This document shows positions 1-11,055 of a DNA stretch of 64,000 nucleotides, one piece after another; position 1 is the first letter of the stretch, and each line of letters begins with the position of its first letter. The translations under genes were made by a program, and so were the position numbers. Below the pieces are notes generated by a model. It had not been told where the DNA came from. It ran no database searches and saw nothing but the letters and a program-made list of their open reading frames with translations. Source of the stretch: Carettochelys insculpta (lineage: Eukaryota; Chordata; Testudines; Carettochelyidae); assembly GCF_033958435.1 (NCBI RefSeq), contig NC_134137.1:223675501-223739500 (forward strand). Direction: 5' to 3'.

Positions 1-425
1 AACAAGTCTGGAGAGCTAGGGAATGAAATCTACTGAAAGGGTAGTCCAGGATCAAAACAATTCAACACAAGCAATGAGAGAAGGAAGGAATAAACACACA
101 CAAACATCTCCCCTCCTCCCTTTCTTAACACCTACCCCTGCACACACACATTCTCTTTCTCTCTCTCTCGCTCTCTCTCAGTCCTGGGTAAGACACAGAG
201 CACAGGAGATCATGTGGCAGGACGCTTAGTGACATCCAGCAGGATTTATTTCAGAGGAAGGCAAGAAAACTTTGCTGCTGCAGTTAGTTTTGCAAGGGAA
301 TTGCTCCCTAGGTGCCCCAGGGTTTGTGCACTATCAGCTCCTCACACAGATTACAGGCTTATTTTAGACTTTGTCCGCCACTTTTATTGCCATAATATAC
401 AGTGTGGGTGCATCCATGCATGTGC

Positions 426-456
<31 letters not shown>

Positions 457-1277
457 TACAGGCATGCGTGCACTATTCTTCCAGTAGAAGATACAGTAGG
501 CAAGCTGGGTAAAAGTAGGATTTGAAAAGGAGCTTGCAGGACACTGTTTATTTTATTTTAGGTATTGCAGGCACTGGCTTGTACAAAGCCCAGACAGCCT
601 GGGAATGACTCTTACAAGGCCTCTACAGGGACCAGTTAGTTTTAGTTCTGCACAGCACTAGAAAATCATCTTTTCCATGCAACCATACCCCCAGAAGAAC
701 CATTAAGATGTGTGTATACAGCACACACCCATTTTCTGGGCTGTGCAAGGAAAACTACACAATGACCAGAGACTAACTTGGATAAACCATAGAGCTGGTA
801 CTCCCTTTACTTTGCCAGCCCTTAAAAAAAAAAAAAAAGACAGAGAGACAGAAACCCCTTCAATGAAACAAACAAAGACAAAAAGTCATACCTTCCAAAC
901 GGGTCTCATCTCAGCGTTCTGGCAAGAGAGCGGATAAAGTTTTGCTCAGGAGCAAAATGGAGTATTGAGAGATCGGTTGAACATCTGGCTAGCACAGCTG
1001 GCCGCCTTTCAATTGATACCATGGGGTCAGCTAAACACACACACACAACCAGCACTGGCTAGCAAGAGCACATTTTCCTTCCTCCAATAAAATCATTTTC
1101 CAGAGTGCTATGTGGGGAGGGGGACAGTGGGTTCACAAGCTTTTAAGGGATATTCAGATACAGAAAGAGACATGCACACCATCCCAACTCTAGCAGCAAT
1201 AACGACTGCTGTTCAGGGGGTTGAGGGAGGCATAAAACAACATACACATAAGAAAAAAAGTTGGCAAAACGCCCTAC
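1..1277 (-). other. Start of LSAMP intron 1, with simple repeats
   Basis: This stretch lies downstream of the LSAMP exon donor on the minus strand, so it is intronic. It holds a CA/CT tract (141-180), a CA microsatellite (about 429-457) and a 15-base A run (824-838). I see no other exon or recognisable transposon. Confidence 0.75.
429..457. repeat. (CA)n microsatellite
   Basis: Near-perfect CA dinucleotide run of about 14 units, preceded by imperfect TG/CA bases. It is likely length-polymorphic. Confidence 0.9.
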
Positions 1278-1432
1278 CTGAGGATGGCTGTATCCCCCTG
1301 TCTCACGGTGATGTTATCGGTGCCTCGGGTAAAATCCAAGCTGCGGACTGGCAGCCCTGTAGGGAGAAGGCAAAGCAATCTCAGTAGGACCAGAGGTAAT
1401 TGTTTCCGATCAGGCTGAGCCCTTCCTCCCAT
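1278..1432 (-). CDS. LSAMP: LSAMP first coding exon (signal peptide and N-terminus), partial gene
   Basis: LSAMP is a GPI-anchored neuronal adhesion protein with three Ig domains, of the IgLON family. The minus strand from ATG at 1432-1430 gives 51 codons plus two bases. It begins [11 protein letters not shown], then a leucine-rich signal peptide core ([15 protein letters not shown]), then [14 protein letters not shown] and [11 protein letters not shown], and ends AG|gtaggg, a good 5' splice donor at 1277-1276. Human LSAMP from memory starts MVRRVQPDRKQ and has VDFN where this has LDFT, so the match is nearly residue for residue. OPCML, NTM and NEGR1 differ clearly here. The start codon has G at -3 and G at +4. 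The exon stops just before the cysteine of Ig domain 1; that exon lies off the left edge, since LSAMP intron 1 is very long in mammals. It corresponds to the exon called 1b in mammals. The rest of the gene is not in the window. Confidence 0.93.
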
Positions 1433-2200
1433 AGCTGGGCTGGTTGAGTTTCAGCGTATGTACTTGTCTCTCTCTGCACGTGTATATGCCTAGATAGAGA
1501 GCTAGGTAGCTGTATGTGAATACACAGTAAAAATAATGTACAACTCTGTCTGTGCTGGAGAGCCGCAGGAAGAGGTGATTTTGCAGTCTCTCTTAGCTGC
1601 CACTTTCTCTTGCTCGTTCTGCCTTAGCTCAAAAACGTTTTCTCTAGAAAGTCTGAGCAAAACCCTCCAAACAAACAAACAAAAAAAAAAGGTGTGTGTA
1701 CGTGTGAGGGTATGAATGGTGCTTATGAAAAAGATAAAAAAAAAAAAGCAAGAGAGAAAAAACAGATGTAAAAAAAAAAATTAAACCAGTCTGGAGGGAA
1801 GGTTAAAAACAGAAAATGCAGAAAAGTCCTGTGTGCTTCCCCTCTGCGTGTGGATGCTCCTGCTCCTGTGAGTGGCTGTGCAGTCTCTGAGCACTGAGCT
1901 CCCTTCCTAACCCACTTTCCCAGGCGGAGGGAGGCAAGGAGAGAAAGGCGGGAGGGAGACTTACTAGTGAAACAGAAGCTTAGCACTACATCGGGGCGGG
2001 GGGGGGGGGGGGAGCGGAGGGGAGGGCGGGAACCCTTCACAGCAGCATCTCCTGTCTTAATCGCTCTGTGTAATTCACCCGCCGCTCCCTCTTCCCTCCC
2101 CAGTTCGCACACCCCATCCCCCACCTCATCACACAACTGCCCCCTTCAGCAGAAGCCAGCCCCGATCAAAGCCTGATGCTCCTGTAGGTTGTCAGGACAA
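1433..2200 (-). promoter_or_regulatory. LSAMP: Probable LSAMP 5' UTR and promoter
   Basis: This is the sequence immediately upstream of the LSAMP start codon on the minus strand. The proximal part (1433-1800) has short A-rich runs, including an AAAC repeat near 1668-1690. The part at 1900-2170 is the most GC- and CpG-rich stretch near the exon, with a 15-base G run at 1998-2012 and GGGCGG/GGAGGG motifs that would suit Sp-type factors and G-quadruplex formation. I see no convincing TATA box. That fits the diffuse initiation expected of a CpG-type neuronal promoter. Neither the transcription start nor any 5' non-coding exon can be located from sequence alone. Confidence 0.55.
1998..2012 (+). 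repeat. G15 homopolymer in the promoter region
   Basis: Fifteen consecutive G inside a purine-rich GC tract. It could fold as a quadruplex, and its exact length may be a sequencing or assembly uncertainty. Confidence 0.85.
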
Positions 2201-2235
2201 CAGCTCCATCTGAGGCCTGGCTGATTCCTTCAGAA

Positions 2236-2660
2236 GCTTAGAAAGTGACCCAAGTTAGGGAAGTGTGGGACTGGGCAGGAGGGGACACAGGAGAGCCTGG
2301 GAAAAGGGAGGAAGGAGAGGCTGGAAAGGAAAGATGAGAGGGAGGGCAGAGGGTACTGGAAAGGGAGGATGATGGAGGAGACAGGAGAAGCATGGGTAAA
2401 GAGAAATCAGGCAATAAAGATGGGAAGCTGGGGATGAGAGAGACATGAGACCAAGAGATGCTGGAACAAGGAGCAGGGGGATAAAGGGAAGAAAAGTATC
2501 TGGAACAGAGGGGCAAGAAAGAGAGATCTTGGAGTCTGGAAAAGGGGAAGTTGAAAAAAGGAAGAGCGAGAGAGAGATGCTGGAAAGGGGACCAGGAGGA
2601 AAGGGAGGGAGAGAAATATAGGGAATATTGAGAAGCAGGCTGGAAAGGGGGAGAAAACTT
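2236..2660 (+). repeat. Polypurine (GA-rich) tract, degenerate minisatellite
   Basis: About 420 bases on the plus strand are dominated by A and G, with recurring CTGGAAAGG-like and GGAGGAA-like words. This is homopurine/homopyrimidine DNA that could adopt triplex structure. The minus-strand frames across it are Ser/Pro-rich composition artefacts. Confidence 0.75.
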
Positions 2661-4548
2661 AGCAGTGTGACCTGAAATCAGAAGCTAGTTGATTAAAAGA
2701 GAACATTCTTGGAAAATGACTTTTCAGGCTACATCTTGCTTTTCCTCCTTCCTGCACCAGATAAACAGTTCCCTCTCCCCACCCCCTTCCCAGTCTTTGA
2801 GGGGTGAACTGAAGACAATGCTCGTATTGAGTTGCCTGCAGTGTGAATACTCAGTCTGTCCTCCCCGCATGCCAACACTGGCAGCTGAGCCCTGATCCCT
2901 GCAGCCACTTTGCCGACCTGGGGAACCCTCCTTTAGCTCCCATACTATCACCCTCATGGGAGAAGGGAGATTAAATTAACAGAGAGAAGTAGCTATATGT
3001 TTCATTGCAGACGCCTGCCTTCCTCCCTGCACAGAGGAGGGATGGACACAGCTGTTCTTAGGGATAGCAGGCCAGCACTGCCACACACATAACCTGCTCC
3101 ATGGCTAATGCCTTGGGGCTGGGGGCAGTGGCAATGAAGGGTAAAGATGGAAGAGGCAGATAAGAAGAGAGTATATAACCAAAGGGTCTGAAGAGCAGCC
3201 TGAGAGTTGCTGCTCCATTCATTCCCATCCCCAGGGCAAAAAGCAGTGATTGGGCCCCTATATGTGCTCCAAAGCGTCATACTTCTGGATAATTACAGAG
3301 GAAAAGGGGGACCCAAAGGAGCAAAGAGGTCATCAGCCCCTTGCTCCCTTGGCACTGAAGGTTGCCTATGAGTATTTAAACAAACCCCCTACACATTGAA
3401 GGACAAGACCTGACATTCCTGGCACTGGGGAATAAGGGTGGTGCCCCTCGCAGGGGATACAACTTCAAAAGCAGCAGCAGCAGCAAGGGAGATTAATTCT
3501 GTATTCAAATAAGAAAATGAGAGAGTCTGAGAATTCCTCTAGGGGAACTTAAAGCAGATGGGACCAACAAGGGGAAGCTACAAGAAACCAAAGGATTAAG
3601 CCACTATATTGACAAGTTACTCCAGCGAGGGGGTGGCACTAGCAGGACATTGCTGTGAGGAGGCACCTATCACACCCAGGTCTTGTCAAACACTAGCCCA
3701 GGACTGCAAAAGAGGGCGATGGCGCTGGAAAAAAACTCCCCTGAACTAAAGCTTTCTGAGGCTGCACTGCCCATGGCGCTGCTGTGAAGAAGCTCACCCA
3801 GCCAGCACTGAAGTGGGTATGGATGTGTGGATGCTTACTGTTGCGGTGAGACCTGGCACAGGAATGCAGCTGATTGTAATGAAATTCATCACTTCGTGCC
3901 AAGCAGCCAGGAGTGTGATAATACACATTGTTTAACAGGGTCTCCCATATGCATTTCATTTACATTTAATAAGCACCATTGTATGTCAATTAAATGCCAG
4001 TGGAGTAAGGAAAACATATTTGCTGAAGATTAACAATTATGAAACGTGAGGAGCATCTGCCACAGCATGCTAAAGCTCACTAAATATTTCCTTTTCTCAG
4101 AGTATGTACTTAGATGACTATCTATCCCATTAAATCTAAATTTAATGCCTAGTTAAATATATTTAGGGTGCACTTCATGGAGAGTTGCATCAATACGTTT
4201 GTAGAGAGAATGATGGAGGAGGCTTCTATTAGAAGGAAGGGAAGAAAGCATTCCCAAAGCTCACGTGATACCCCAAATCCACATACAATTAAAAACTGCA
4301 AGGGAAAGGGCTCCCCCCCTCCAGGAATCCAGAAAGAACCAAGATCATCCAAGTGCTCTGGTCACCTCAGGGACTCAGAGTAGAAGTCAAATCCCTTTGC
4401 AACTCACCAGCCTCCTGCCAGAGATGGAACTGCATGGGCAATAATGGAGCAGTACAGGGAGAGACTAGTCCCTCCTGAGGTATAACTTTATCTTCCCAGG
4501 TATTTACATAATGTTTAGTACAACAGCCCCAGTTTTGACTGTTACCAT
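2661..4548. other. Non-coding, no recognised transposon
   Basis: Apart from a five-unit CAG/GCA run near 3470-3485 I see no repeat family or exon. The part at about 3880-4190 is AT-rich, with several ATTA/TAAT words and no repeat hallmarks. It is a weak candidate for a conserved non-coding element. Confidence 0.4.
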
Positions 4549-4556
4549 AATGCAAC

Positions 4557-4702
4557 TAGTGCTTTTTTTGTGCCGGTACTTGCTGGTACTAAGTACTGGC
4601 ACCTCTGCAGACCCAGGGTGGGATTGACGGGAGTGAGGAGGGTAGGAAGCTGACAGTTGGCTAAGTACCAACTCCTTTTTTTTTTGTAAAAAACAAGCAC
4701 TG
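4557..4702 (+). mobile_element. Short hAT-like non-autonomous DNA transposon
   Basis: The 146-bp unit starts TAGTGCTTTTTTTG and ends in CAAGCACTG, giving imperfect terminal inverted repeats of the CAGTGCTT type. It is flanked by AATGCAAC (4549-4556) and CATGTAAC (4703-4710), a 6/8 match consistent with an 8-bp hAT target duplication. The interior has the words GTACTTGCTGGTACTAAGTAC and GCTAAGTACCAACTCC and no coding capacity. Confidence 0.6.
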
Positions 4703-4710
4703 CATGTAAC

Positions 4711-5224
4711 TATTTAATAATCATTGTCATAAAATGTAGGATGAGGGGGAAAAAATCACTCTTGGATTTCAAATCCTGGCACTTGTAATCCCACAAGGCT
4801 GGTCAATTTTAGTTACTATTATAGACAAAGGATGCAAGAGAGTAAAACCAGCAACCAAACAACCTGGAACCATACATAAAATCTCAAAGAGAGTTTCCAA
4901 ATTTAAATATAGCAGTGTCCTTCTGTTTTCCCAGTGGAAATGCTCTCTAGACTCATCTCCCCCTGCTGGAAACAGATAAAGAAACAATACCGAATCTTGA
5001 GGGAAATCTCATACAGCTTCAATCAGAGCAAGGACATCACAAACCTGCCTTTGCAATTTTTTAAACTATTTCCTTGCACTTAGGAAAGGGGCAGGATTCA
5101 CAAGCCCAGACTCAGAAATATGGATAGCTTTCAGAACAGGTGTGGCCCAGGCAGGGCAGGGCCAGCTTCTCATAGTGCTCCTGCTAGTAGCCCTCAACAG
5201 TCATCTGGAAGAGCCATTGCTTAG
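4711..5224. other. Non-coding, nothing recognised
   Basis: Unique-looking moderate-AT sequence. I see no exon, RNA gene or repeat hallmark. Confidence 0.4.
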
Positions 5225-5430
5225 GCCTGGTTTACACACTACTAAGTTTGGTGAAGAAGGGCTTACATTGATCTATCTAGTTGTCTCTCTCTACACTCAA
5301 GTTAGTCTCCCACCGATGTAAGTGCCCCATTACAGCAATACAGTAACAACCTCCCTGACTGACACCGAGCCACAGTGGATGTACTGAGGTCAACACAGTA
5401 CCAAGGTAGTATCATACACGCCTGGGTTGC
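5225..5430 (+). mobile_element. Foldback-type MITE relic (GGCCTGGTTTACAC family)
   Basis: It starts GGCCTGGTTTACACACTACTAAG and contains the words CTCTACACTCAAGTTAG and CCCACCGATGTAAGTGCCC, which I recognise as a repeat common in turtle DNA. The right end is decayed and its boundary is approximate. There is no coding potential. Confidence 0.45.
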
Positions 5431-5550
5431 TTCGGGTCACTAGCAGGAGTGGTGCTTTCTGTGCCTTTGTTAGCAGCAGGGATGAAATATCAGCTATATC
5501 ACTGCTATCTGTAGAAAGTGGTGCCAGCATTCAGTGCTGTTGCTCTACAC

Positions 5551-5960
5551 GAGGGGTTGGGAATCTTTTTGGGACAGGGGCCATTGACCCATAGACAAAT
5601 CAGTCAGGGGCCAACAAATTGAGAAGCATGAGAACCTGACTATATGGGGGCCAAGGGCTATGGGGTCTAGGTGGAAAGGAGGGTTCAGGAGCAGGCTGGG
5701 GGTGCATGTCTAGTGAGGAAAGGTCAGGAGAGTTTGGGGTATTGAGTCTGAAGGGAGGGATTAGAGTGGGGTCAAGGGGTCTGGGAAGGAGGGGACATAA
5801 GCAGGGTGTGGGTGAGGAGTCTGGGTGGGAAGGGGGTGCAGAGTCTGGGGTGCAGGATCTGGAAGGGAGGGATCAGGGTGGTGGTGAGGGGTCCTGAAAT
5901 GAGGGGGCACAGGAGCTGTCAGGGGGCATAGGGTCTGGGTGACAGGGTACGCTTACCTTT
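5551..5960 (+). mobile_element. hAT-like relic with embedded G-rich tandem array
   Basis: The left end GAGGGGTTGGGAATCTTTTT resembles the CAGGGGTNGGGAANC ends of sauropsid hAT-type elements. The following GGGGCCATTGACCCATAGA and CAGTCAGGGGCC words fit as well. From 5640 to 5945 it becomes a degenerate G-rich array of GGGGTCTGGGTGGGAAGGAG-like units. I cannot find the matching right terminal repeat. Confidence 0.5.
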
Positions 5961-7706
5961 TCATCACCCCCTGCCCCCCCCAGATACACATGGCTGTGCG
6001 CCCCCTACTCCCTGCTCGGCCAGAAATTCTGGCCAATCCAAGCAGTGGTAGGAAGCCTCCATGCAGGCTGCCCAAGCTGCTGCTGCTGCTTCCCCTCCCC
6101 TTCGCCTGGTTGGTAGAACTACAGGTTCTACAGTCACTTGCTCATTCCTTTTACAGTCAGTCAAGAACGCCCATCTAGTCCCTCCCTGTATCGCCTTCTC
6201 AACATTCCATGTGGTATCATGGACCACATCTGGACCCTCTTACTCCATGCCATGGGATATTAAGAACAATCAATATTAAGGGCATCTATGAACTGTGAAA
6301 TCCATGATTACTGTATGTGCAGGTAAAATGGACATGAACGTTCTTCTCCCCTAGTTACGTTCTGTTCCATTAAGTTTTTCAATGAATTCGCTTTTTAATT
6401 GCGGATTTCTTTTGCATAGGTTTTGTTATTGACTAAAATTCTGTTACTTGAGAAATAATTCATCTTTATTAGTTCACAACCTATGCTGCAAAGTGCCTAG
6501 CAATTTGACAGCACCCACTTACTGGTCATGGGACTCGTTCAGAATTCCACGATACTCATTCAGAGCCCTACATTACTGGAATGCTACTCTGCAAAATGTG
6601 CATGCATCAGCAGTTGAGTTAGCAATTTGCAGTAGCAACACCAGCACCTTATGTTTTATTAAGAAAGTATACTTATGACTTGTTAACGACGCTAAAGATG
6701 TCACTTACACAGTTATCCTGTTTTTTATTCTGAAAATATGGTCACCTTAAACTTAAGTCAGGCATAGAGCCATACATTGCAATGCATCAGGCAGAGATTC
6801 CTCCTAAATGAAGTAAGCCCTTAAATAAGACATAGGAGCTTACACACCTAACATCCATTGATAGGTCATGAAGCTTACACACATGCAATGCCTCTTTTTA
6901 AACCTGGGCACTTAGCCATAATAGCATTTTCTACTGTGCAACAGCAAGAGCCAATTTTCAGTCACTTGTAACTTTCTTAATACACAGTCCATGTTTCCTG
7001 ACTGATTATGATTGTATTCCACAGTGTGGATGATTTACAGGCCATTTATATCAGCTGAGGGTTTGGCTCCAATTTTCAAACTGCAGCTGTCCTTGAGCTC
7101 TCTCTCTTCTTGTGTCTGGAGATGCATCTTGATCATGTTTTGAAAACAGAAAAAGTGTTCAAATGTAAAAAGAGATTGTGCTCACATGTCTCAGAAAATT
7201 TTTGGGTGAGGACCAAATCTGAGGAGGGAATGGAGAGAAGGGAGGTGAGGAAAGGCAGCCCCCAAAGGTGTTTTTATTTTTTCAGGAAGTTGTGCATGTC
7301 TGGAAGTATTGGGTTAGTGGTAAAGCTGATTTGTGATCTTAATTATGCGTTCACTAAAAGCTGCTCCTTCTAGGAACACAAGACTGTGACTATAGTCCCT
7401 CCCATTTTCAGAAATAGAACCAAAAAGAATCACCGTTTTCAATGAACACAAAACTAAACATCCACTTTTGAAAGTGTAACAAATACAATAATTAACAGTA
7501 GGGTTGAAGGTGCACCATTGACTTTTTTCCTATAGATTTCAGATGATTCACAATCCACTCAAAGCTACCAAAGGCTAGCCTTTGGGACTTGCTACAAAGC
7601 CCTAAATGCCTTTTTCTTTTCTGAGAAACCCTCTGATTATTTTTCAACTTTAGAAGTGAGACTGCTCAGGCTACCACTGATGAACTTATACATGGAGAGA
7701 CGCTTC
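5961..7706. other. Non-coding, nothing recognised
   Basis: There is a short CTG run near 6075-6090 and otherwise no repeat hallmark or exon. The open frames here are short and show no known motif. Confidence 0.4.
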
Positions 7707-7897
7707 TCATAGAATTGGAAGGGACCTTGGGAGGTCATTGAGCCCAGTCCCCTGCCCTCTTGGCAGGGCCGAGCCCCCCCCCCCCTTTTTTTTTAAATCT
7801 ATCTGCCCCAGAACCTTAAATGGCCTCCTCAAGGACTGAGCTCACAACCCTGGGCTTAGCAGGCCAATGCTCAAATTAATGAGCTATCCCTCTCCTA
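7707..7897 (-). mobile_element. tRNA-derived SINE with CR1-like tail (turtle Pol III SINE type)
   Basis: On the minus strand the head at 7897-7840 reads like a decayed tRNA: GGGATAGCTCATTAATTTGAG resembles a box A and GGGTTGTGAGCTCAGTCC resembles a box B. A body follows, and then a tail ending CCAAGGTCCCTTCCAATTCTATGA, which matches the CR1 LINE 3' end. tRNA SINEs that borrow a LINE tail are characteristic of cryptodiran turtles. A C13/T9 run interrupts it near 7778-7795. Confidence 0.7.
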
Positions 7898-10330
7898 GAG
7901 GTGCCACAAGCTCCATTGCCAGAGGCTGCACAACTCCTTACCACAAGGACCCCTCCATACTGGGTGAGATCAAAGGTCCATCTCACCCACTATCCTGCCT
8001 TCTGCCAGAGGCAAGAGCCGTTGCTCGAGATGGAATAAACCCAATAGGTAATGATCAAGTGATCCATTCCCTGTCACCAGGTCCCAGCTTCCAGCAAACA
8101 GAATCTAGGGACACAGTCATTGCCCATCCTGGCTAACAGCCATTCACAGATGTACCCTCCACCAATTTATCTAGCTTTTTTTTTTTTAAATACCCTAGCC
8201 TTCACAAACTCCTCTGGCAAAGAGTTCCATGGGTTGATAGTGTGCTGTGTGAAGGAATACTCTTTTTTTTTTAATCTGTATTTGTAACTGCTGCCCATTC
8301 ACTTCATTTGGCACTTTTATCCCATGACTTTGGTGAGAGGCCTTGTCAAAGGCTTTCTGAAAATCAGGTACATTACATCCACAGGATTCGCCCTGTCCAC
8401 ATGCTTGTTGACCCTCCCTCAAAAACTTAAGATTGGTGAGGCATGTTTTTTCCTCACAAAAATTATGTTCATCTATGTCTAACAATATTATTCTTTATTG
8501 TACTATCAACCAGTTTGCCCAGCATGGAAGTCAGGTTTCCTGTCCTGTAATTGCTTGGATAACCCCTCAAAGCCTTTCACAAAATTGGTGTCACTTTAAG
8601 TATCTTCCAATCATTTGGTACAGATGCTGGTTTACATGGTAGGTTACCGACTACAGTTAGTAGAGCTGCAATTTCATATCTGAGTTCCTTTAGAACTCCT
8701 GTGTAAATACTATCAAGTCCTGGTGACTTATTACTGTTTAGTTTGTCAATTTGTTCCAAAACATCTTCTAATACTATTTCAATCTAAGAAAGTTCTTCAT
8801 ATTTGTTGTCTTAGAAAGAATGGCTCAGGTTGGGAAATTTCCTTTACAATCTCCACTGTTATGACCAATGCAAAGTATATATATTTAGTTTCACCACAAT
8901 GACCTTCTCTTTGAATACTCCTGCAGCATCTCTATTGTCCAGCAGCCCCACTGGTTGGTTTGCAGGGTTCCCACTTGCGATGTACTTAATTTTTTTTTGC
9001 TATTACTTTGAGTCTTTCGGTAGCAATTCACATTCTTTTCTGGCTTTCCTAATTATATTTTTACACTTCATTTCCCAGAGTTTATGTTCTTTTCTACTTC
9101 TCTCACCGGTATTTAAACCTCCATTTTTTAAAAGGATGTCCTTTTGTCTCACTCTGCTTCTTTTACACTATTTAGCTATGATGGCTTTTTTTAATTTGGG
9201 GTATACATTTAAGTTGAGCCTCTAGGATGGTGTTTTAAAAAAAAGTTTCAGTGAAACTTGCAGAGATTTCACCTTTGACATTGTACCTTTTATTTTCTGT
9301 TTAACTAACCCCATTTTTGGCAGTACTCTGTTCTGAAATTATGTGCTACAGTGCTGCCCTACTGTGTTGTTTTTCTCACCACAAGAATGTTAACTTTATT
9401 ATATTATGGTCACTATTACGAAACAGTTCAGATATACTCAGCTCTTGCACAAGAGCTTTTATGCCACTTAAAACTAAATCAAACACTGCTTCTTGTGGGA
9501 CACAGGACCACCTGTGCCAAAGGGGAACTATTTATGGTGTCAAAAAACTTTATTTCTGCATCCTGTCCTGAGATGACATGTACCCCATTGATATGGGGAA
9601 AGATTAAATCCCTCATCATCATCAACTTTTTTCATTTTAATAGCCTCTCTGATCTTCCTGAGCATTTCACAGTCACCACCATCATCCTTGTCGGGTGGTT
9701 AGTAATATATCCCCTACTGCCAAATTCTTATTATTAGAACATGGAATTAGTACCTTTAGAGAGTTTATGGTACAGTTAGGCTTATTTATTACTTTTATTT
9801 CATTTGATTCTTTTCTTTCTTTCACATGTAGTGCCACTCCCCCACCAGCATGACCTGTTCTTTCGTTCTGCTACACTTTGTAACCTGGTGTGACTGTGTC
9901 CTATTGATTATCCTCATTCCACCAAGTTTACGTGATCCTCTTTATGTCAATATCCTGATTCAATATAATGCAGTCTACTTCTCCCACTCTTTTTCATTTC
10001 ACTGTTTCTAATTAAACCCTACCGGTATCTTATCATTTTCTCCCTCTCTTACTTAACAGGACAAAGAATCTGCATTATTAGATCTTCCCTTTAGGATCTG
10101 TACTTTCTCACTCCTGTCAGCTTTCCCTCAGCTCTTATTTTAAAAGTTGCTCCACAACATTTTTAACTTTAAGTGCCAGCAGTCTGATTCCATTTTGTTT
10201 GGGTGGAGCCTGACTTTCCTCTATAGGCTCCTCCTTTGCCAAAGGTTTCCGCAGGTCCTAATAAATCTAACCTCCCGCCCCTGCTCCCTCCACCATTATC
10301 TTTTCCACATGTTGAGACCCAGAGGATGGG
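7898..10330 (-). mobile_element. Decayed CR1-clade LINE, minus strand, nearly full ORF2 span
   Basis: Read on the minus strand from 10330 down, this is a broken CR1-type non-LTR retrotransposon. The endonuclease region is around 9590-9400: the antisense of CATGTACCCCATTGATATGG is the GDFNYPHIDW segment. A reverse transcriptase piece at 8759-8577 reads KLNSNKSPGLDSI and VPNDWKILKVTPIL. A later piece near 8370 reads FQKAFDKASH. The 3' UTR at 8230-7898 contains the segment whose plus strand reads GCAAAGAGTTCCATGGGTTGA, a known amniote LINE end. Many stops and indels show an old, dead copy. The open plus-strand frames at 8830-9737 are its antisense. Confidence 0.75.
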
Positions 10331-10631
10331 GGATGGAATAGTGAATAAAATAAGGGACTAATCCCAGATTTGTCAATTGTTAAGTGGCCTTGGGCAAGTC
10401 ACATAGGCAGACTTTTCCCAACTGGGGTGCCTGCATTCGATCACTCTGGACTGACATTCCTAACTGCCCACAGTTCCCACAGAGGCGTTAATGAAACAGA
10501 TTGCTTAGCACCTCTGAAAATCAGACTACTTTTATTCAGAGGTGAAATCCTGACTCCATAGCCCTCGTCTGTAAGCCTGCTGGTTTTGTAGTGGAGAGGA
10601 TTTCAACTTCTGTGCCTACCAGCCTAAGTTC
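10331..10631 (+). mobile_element. MIR-like SINE core fragment in otherwise unassigned sequence
   Basis: The MIR core word AAGTGGCCTTGGGCAAGTCAC sits at about 10382-10402. The rest of the interval has no clear family, though ACCTCTGAAAATCAGACTAC is a word seen in other sauropsid repeats. Confidence 0.45.
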
Positions 10632-11055
10632 AAAGAATCCTAGAACTGAGAGCAACCTCAACAGGTTATCATGTCCAGTTCCCTGCACTCATGGCAGAAC
10701 CGAGCACCATCTAGACCAGGGGTCTTCAAGGTCTCAGCTTGGAAGCTGACATGTTTTTCTAACACAATCTTAAATATTTCCAATGATGGAGATTCCACAA
10801 CCTCACTAGGCAATTTATTCCAGTGTTTGACCACCCTGACAGTTCATAAGTTTTTCTTAGCAGCCAACTTAACCCCCACCTGCTGCAACTTAAGCTGATT
10901 TCTTCTTTTCCTTGCCTCAGAGTTTGAGAATAATTTCTTTTCCACCTCCTTGAAACAACCTTATATGTACTTGAAAGCTATGTCCCATCTCAGTCTCCTC
11001 TTTTTTTCATATGTGCAGATATGAAAGTGTCTGCCTTATCCTAGCCGTATTTCCA
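10632..11055 (-). mobile_element. CR1 LINE 3' end, minus strand
   Basis: The antisense CR1 3' region is clear: words such as CAATTTATTCCAGTGTTTGACC, CACCCTGACAGTTCATAAG and GCAACTTAAGCTGATTTC are the complement of the end of CR1 ORF2 and its 3' UTR. A CAGGGGTCTTCAAGG word near 10717 may be a small hAT scrap. It is old and 5'-truncated. Confidence 0.75.

Noticed and set aside
1723..2136. 137-codon minus-strand frame in the LSAMP 5' region
   Set aside because: Low-complexity Pro/Arg then Phe-rich sequence caused by poly-A/T and GC tracts. It ends before, and is not joined to, the LSAMP start.
3468..3486. CAG/GCA run as a polyglutamine exon
   Set aside because: Only five units, no open frame of interest, no splice sites.
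8830..9737. Two plus-strand frames of about 130 codons
   Set aside because: They are the antisense of the minus-strand CR1-clade LINE.
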